This document shows, piece by piece, positions 5,958 to 7,398 of a stretch of 7,398 bases of DNA (positions are counted from its first letter, which is position 1; the number at the start of each line of letters is the position of its first letter). The stretch comes from Ktedonobacter racemifer. GTDB taxonomy: Bacteria > Chloroflexota > DTOL01 > JACQYG01. Below the pieces are notes generated by a model. That model searched no databases and had not been told where the DNA came from. It saw nothing but the letters and a program-made list of their open reading frames with translations. Location: contig DYIS01000058.1 of assembly GCA_020723545.1 (NCBI GenBank), positions 3,987-11,384 of the forward strand, written 5' to 3'. The position numbers and the translations under genes are program-made.

Positions 5958-6343
5958 ATTGACCAGCAACAAGTTGGCTATCGATAGGCAGAGCCTCTAC
6001 AACCGATAAACCCAGGTCCTGAAGGATATCTCCCTGGATGTCCAATACAGCGCACCACTGCCCTCATTGGCCCTCTGGCTGCGACAAGCCCGGTTTTCTG
6101 GTGTAGCTTGAACCGCATGAACGACCTCATTCTCGTAACCCGCCTCACCGGAACCGTTGCCCTGGATGGGCTCGACATCTACACTCTATGATAGACGTGG
6201 TGAAACTCAAGAAGGGTGGGAGTGGTCTTTCAGCAACCCAACCCGTTCGGGCCGGCCACCGAGTTTTTCGCCAGTCCGGGGATAGGCGCACTGAGGACTT
6301 CATCACCGGCCGTTTCAGGTACCCGAGGCTTTGGCCAGGGTGA
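5958..6343 (+). pseudogene. pstB: Decayed pstB (phosphate ABC transporter ATPase), frameshifted and internally deleted
   Basis: Fragments of PstB appear in the right order but in different frames. A ribosome-binding site GGAAGG (5946-5951) precedes what looks like a former ATG broken by an extra T (5958-5961). Then come TSNKLAID and, after a TAA at 6007, TQVLKDISLDV (6010-6042). ALIG (6060-6071) and, after a one-base loss, SGCDKP (6074-6091) are the ruined Walker A; functional PstB has GPSGCGKST, so the Gly before Lys is now Asp and the Ser after it is Pro. Next are SLNRMNDLI (6105-6131), TVALDGLDIYT (6153-6185), MIDVVKLKK (6188-6214), and the Q-loop segment VGVVFQQPNPF (6216-6248). It then jumps to GPATEFFASPG (6249-6281) and, one frame over, DRRTEDFITGRF (6281-6316), the family's extreme C-terminus. 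The ABC signature, Walker B and H-loop are gone. At 386 bases it is about half the usual gene. Several independent lesions rule out a single sequencing error. Confidence 0.9.
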
Positions 6344-6358
6344 ATCAGGAGGTGGAGC

Positions 6359-7015
6359 ATGCCCAGAGAAGCCTTTAACAAACAGCTAGCCGAACTTTGG
6401 ACCGATCTGCTCGAGTTGGGAAAAATGGTCGAGGTGGCCGTAGGGCGGTCGGTGGAAGCCCTGGCGAAACGTGACACCGAACTGGCCAGGGAGATAATCA
6501 CCAGCGATATCGAGATCAACCGCAAGCGCTTCGCCATCGAGGAAAAGACACTCCTGCTCATCGCTACCCAACAGCCCATGGCCAGCGATCTGCGCATCCT
6601 GGCCGCCACCCTGAGCATCATCACTGACCTGGAGCGTATGGGCGACTACGCCAAGGGCATCGCCGAGATCAACCTGCGGATGGGCACGGAGCCCTTGCTC
6701 AAGCCTCTCATTGACGTGCCCAGGATGGCCCAAAAGGGACAGGAGATGCTGCGTCGCAGCCTGGAGGCTTTCCTCCGGCGAGATGTGGAAGAGGCGAAAA
6801 GGGTGTCTTCAGAGGACGACGAGATTGACCACCTGTACAACCAGGTTTACCGGGAGCTCCTGATGTTCATGATCGAGGACCCGCGCACCATCACCCGGGC
6901 CACCTATCTGCTCTGGGTGGCCCACAACCTGGAGCGCTTCGCCGACCACGTCACCAATATCTGCGAGCGCGCCATCTTCGCCGTCACTGGCAAGATGGAG
7001 GAGCTGAATCTCTAG
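6359..7015 (+). CDS. phoU: Phosphate-specific transport system accessory protein PhoU
   Basis: This 218-residue, all-helical PhoU consists of two tandem three-helix bundles. The metal-binding E-x3-D motifs are both present: ERMGD at 92-96 and ERFAD at 192-196, the latter within the family signature HNLERFADHVTNICERAIF. PhoU normally sits at the end of pstSCAB-phoU operons, contacts the PstB ATPase and the PhoR kinase, and keeps the Pho regulon off when phosphate is plentiful; it also limits phosphate uptake. The ATG at 6359 follows an excellent AGGAGGT (6347-6353) at 5 bases. The frame is intact from end to end, in contrast to the pstB remnant that ends 15 bases upstream. No good promoter was found for it inside the remnant, so it may still be read from upstream transcription. 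The retained gene suggests a role independent of the lost local transporter, or partnership with a transporter elsewhere. Confidence 0.95.
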   Translation: MPREAFNKQLAELWTDLLELGKMVEVAVGRSVEALAKRDTELAREIITSDIEINRKRFAIEEKTLLLIATQQPMASDLRILAATLSIITDLERMGDYAKGIAEINLRMGTEPLLKPLIDVPRMAQKGQEMLRRSLEAFLRRDVEEAKRVSSEDDEIDHLYNQVYRELLMFMIEDPRTITRATYLLWVAHNLERFADHVTNICERAIFAVTGKMEELNL

Positions 7016-7018
7016 GTC

Positions 7019-7047
7019 TAGCCAAAATCCTCCAGGGCTGGTATAAT
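7019..7047 (+). promoter_or_regulatory. Extended -10 sigma70-type promoter for pdxS
   Basis: TAGCCA (7019-7024, 4 of 6 match to TTGACA), a 17-base spacer, and TATAAT (7042-7047, 6 of 6) begin 3 bases after the phoU stop. TG one base before the -10 box (7039-7040) makes it an extended -10. Transcription should start near 7054, giving a leader of about 65 bases before pdxS. Confidence 0.7.
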
Positions 7048-7055
7048 ATCTCGGC

Positions 7056-7065
7056 CCCTCGAGGG
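7056..7065. promoter_or_regulatory. Palindrome at the predicted pdxS transcription start
   Basis: CCCTCGAGGG is a perfect 10-base palindrome lying 8-18 bases downstream of the pdxS -10 box, where a repressor would block initiation. A second small inverted repeat, GACC-G-GGTC (7082-7090), follows in the leader. Either may be an operator or a chance GC-rich repeat; no match to a known PdxR site is claimed. Confidence 0.3.
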
Positions 7066-7118
7066 CGGCCTGGTCCTAGACGACCGGGTCTGGTGGGCAG
7101 TCAGGTGGAGGTAACGAA

Positions 7119-7398
7119 ATGGATAGAACGGTTGCGTCTTGGACGACCAAGAAGGGTCTGGCCCAGATGCTCAAAGGCGGGGTGATCATGGATGTGGTCA
7201 CGCCCGAGCACGCCAAGATCGCCGAGGAGGCAGGCGCCTGCGCGGTGATGGCCCTGGAGAGGGTCCCCGCCGACATCCGGGCCCAGGGGGGCGTGGCCCG
7301 CATGAGCGATCCGGAGTTGATATTGGCGATAATGGCCGCAGTGACCATCCCGGTCATGGCCAAGTGCCGCATCGGGCACTTCGTCGAGGCTCAGGTGC
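7119..7398 (+). CDS. pdxS: Pyridoxal 5'-phosphate synthase lyase subunit PdxS (3' truncated)
   Basis: The first 93 residues of PdxS (Pdx1/YaaD) are present; the gene runs off the window. PdxS makes pyridoxal 5'-phosphate from ribose 5-phosphate, glyceraldehyde 3-phosphate and ammonia supplied by the glutaminase PdxT, working as a dodecameric (beta/alpha)8 barrel in the cytoplasm. Visible motifs are KKGLAQMLKGGVIMDVVTPEHAKIAE, split here as KGGVIMDVVT with catalytic-site D25; GACAVMALERVPADIR; GGVARMSDP; and VMAKCRIGHFVEAQ, with K82 the lysine that forms the first Schiff base with ribose 5-phosphate. The ATG at 7119 follows GGAGGT (7107-7112) at 6 bases and gives the usual short N-terminus. 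It has its own promoter after phoU, so it is a separate unit from the pst remnant. pdxT commonly follows pdxS, but the window ends too soon to tell. Confidence 0.96.
   Translation, partial: MDRTVASWTTKKGLAQMLKGGVIMDVVTPEHAKIAEEAGACAVMALERVPADIRAQGGVARMSDPELILAIMAAVTIPVMAKCRIGHFVEAQV

Noticed and set aside
6157..6192. Promoter for phoU inside the pstB remnant (TTGCCC ... TATGAT)
   Set aside because: The spacer would be 24 bases, too long for a sigma70-type promoter, and no other -35 fits.
6145..6624. 159-residue minus-strand frame across the pstB remnant and phoU
   Set aside because: It covers the antisense of conserved PhoU helices and pseudogene DNA, has no ribosome-binding site and no recognisable motif.

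Overview
The window is about 7.4 kb of GC-rich chromosomal DNA with tightly packed bacterial genes. The organism is not certain. The closest guess is a member of the Chloroflexota or a related deep-branching, GC-rich phylum. This rests on the mix of a small zinc-ribbon protein, a membrane protein with a short C-terminal domain, rplI and pdxS, and on my memory of similar small proteins there, not on any search. No rRNA, tRNA, CRISPR array, IS element or prophage was seen.

Left part (1-3411): the 3' end of a membrane-anchored PP2C-type phosphoprotein phosphatase (+ strand) converges, with a 4-base gap, on a three-gene operon on the minus strand. Read 5' to 3', that operon is an OmpR/PhoB-type response regulator, a membrane sensor histidine kinase (ATGA overlap with the regulator gene), and a membrane-anchored SAM methyltransferase ending in a Trm112-like zinc ribbon (10-base gap). 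A good sigma70-type promoter (TTAACA, 17 bases, TATAAT with extended TGA) lies about 110-140 bases upstream of the regulator. The transcribed leader of about 105 bases can form a hairpin.

Middle part (3684-5923): four + strand genes follow. They encode a HAD-family hydrolase with a DxGxT motif I, ribosomal protein L9 (rplI), a small CxxC/CxxC zinc-ribbon protein with its own promoter, and a one-pass membrane protein of unknown function. The start of the last gene is unusual. Its best Shine-Dalgarno sequence serves a 10-codon mini-ORF whose stop overlaps an ATG of the main gene.

Right part (5958-7398): the 386 bases before phoU are not empty. They hold a clear pseudogene of pstB, the ATPase of the phosphate ABC transporter. 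The N-terminal third (with a damaged Walker A), the segment up to the Q-loop and the extreme C-terminus are recognisable in different frames. They are interrupted by stops and frameshifts, and the ABC signature, Walker B and H-loop region has been deleted. The phoU gene straight after it is intact, with a strong Shine-Dalgarno sequence. A promoter between phoU and the next gene drives pdxS (PLP synthase), which runs off the end of the window.

The decayed pstB beside an intact phoU, with no pstS, pstC or pstA visible, is the most informative observation. It suggests that a former pst-phoU locus lost its transporter ATPase while PhoU was retained. The two-component operon in the same window could be connected to phosphate control, but nothing in its sequence proves that. 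No wholly new system was identified.
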